Positions 41,928 to 42,156 of a stretch of DNA of 42,156 nt are shown piece by piece; positions within the stretch are counted from its first letter, which is position 1; each line of letters starts with the position of its first letter. The stretch lies in contig CAUZJO010000016.1 of NCBI GenBank assembly GCA_963580245.1, positions 1-42,156 on the forward strand. The letters are read 5' to 3'. This DNA comes from CAUZJO01 sp963580245 (GTDB lineage Bacteria; Sumerlaeota; Sumerlaeia; MVZB01). The translations under genes and the position numbers were made by a program. The notes beneath the pieces are model-generated. The model saw only the letters and a list, made by a program, of their open reading frames with translations, made no database searches and was not told the origin of the DNA.

Positions 41928-42128
41928 ATGAATTACCACATCATCGGCTTAAACGGAAGCGGCAGACTCACGGTCGCGTTGATGGTTATGGCTCTCTGCC
42001 AGCTTCAGGCGCAAGACACTCGCGCCATTGAGAAAGGGGTCTCCCGCCAAAGTTCCAAAGCGCCAGATTCAGCGCCGGCGGGATGCAATTTACGCCGCGC
42101 CATGGCCCCCAGTGGCAATGGACATTGA
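41928..42128 (+). CDS. Small putative secreted peptide or N-terminal fragment
   Basis: 66 residues. The ATG at 41928 has GGGAGACGAAG upstream. A signal-peptide-like start (L-T-V-A-L-M-V-M-A-L-C-Q-L-Q-A-Q) leads into a Ser/Ala/Pro-rich tail without recognisable domain that stops after 40 residues. It is more likely the beginning of a broken exported protein than a complete one. Confidence 0.4.
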   Translation: MNYHIIGLNGSGRLTVALMVMALCQLQAQDTRAIEKGVSRQSSKAPDSAPAGCNLRRAMAPSGNGH

Positions 42129-42156
42129 CACGGGTTGCGACCACTGAAGGCCCCGT

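Overview
This is a GC-rich bacterial window (by eye about 60% G+C). It most resembles an uncultured planctomycete or a neighbouring phylum such as Sumerlaeota. The clues are the pseudopilin with a V-P-N-F-L-E-A-Q-T-R start, a DCC/lipase-maturation-factor fusion, short planctomycete-like lipoproteins, many hairpin-forming intergenic repeats, and a secreted-protein start of the F-T-H-Q-G-R-L type. The taxonomic call is an inference from protein flavour; no rRNA or tRNA gene is present to settle it.

Region 1 (1-9.4 kb) is part of a surface-glycan locus. It opens with the 3' part of a gene combining a Wzt-like glycan-binding domain and a carbohydrate-binding-like module. A convergent two-gene operon follows. 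Its first gene encodes a ~1,390-residue multi-glycosyltransferase that carries the same module and appears to hold a GT-B and a GT2 domain inserted into a GT4 fold. Its second gene encodes the most striking protein here: about 85 perfectly in-register ten-residue repeats plus about a dozen looser ones, followed by an FkbM-type methyltransferase domain. This layout invites comparison with O-antigen chain-length control, where a methyltransferase ends the chain, a rod measures it and Wzt recognises the end.

Region 2 (9.4-15.4 kb) holds housekeeping genes: hslU (no hslV beside it), a GT39-like membrane glycosyltransferase, an FtsB/DivIC-like protein and dnaX. Region 3 (15.4-18.1 kb) is debris: a serine recombinase broken by one stop codon, the last ~100 residues of an alkaline phosphatase and a possible tRNA 3' end. 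Region 4 (18.1-25.8 kb) has a DCC-LMF1 fusion, a pseudopilin, a YedK/SRAP protein, a methyltransferase, a shortened gamma-glutamylcyclotransferase-like gene and a GT87-like transferase.

Region 5 (25.8-31.6 kb) returns to envelope work: a polyprenyl-phosphate sugar transferase, an O-antigen ligase/polymerase, a lipoprotein, hpt, and an MlaE-type permease split by a two-base frameshift. A 165-bp miniature element with terminal inverted repeats and a 10-bp target duplication lies here. Its sister copy, inverted, lies at 1.04-1.17 kb. Region 6 (31.6-42.2 kb) mixes intact genes (lipoprotein, methyltransferase, glutamate dehydrogenase, UDP-glucose dehydrogenase) with broken ones: an SH3/propeller protein with a stop and a frameshift, IS tails, a gcvT-gcvPB chimera, and a truncated pilT. 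Two truncated plus-strand genes here run directly into truncated minus-strand genes. That pattern suggests either real rearrangement or chimeric assembly, and it limits confidence in this end of the window.
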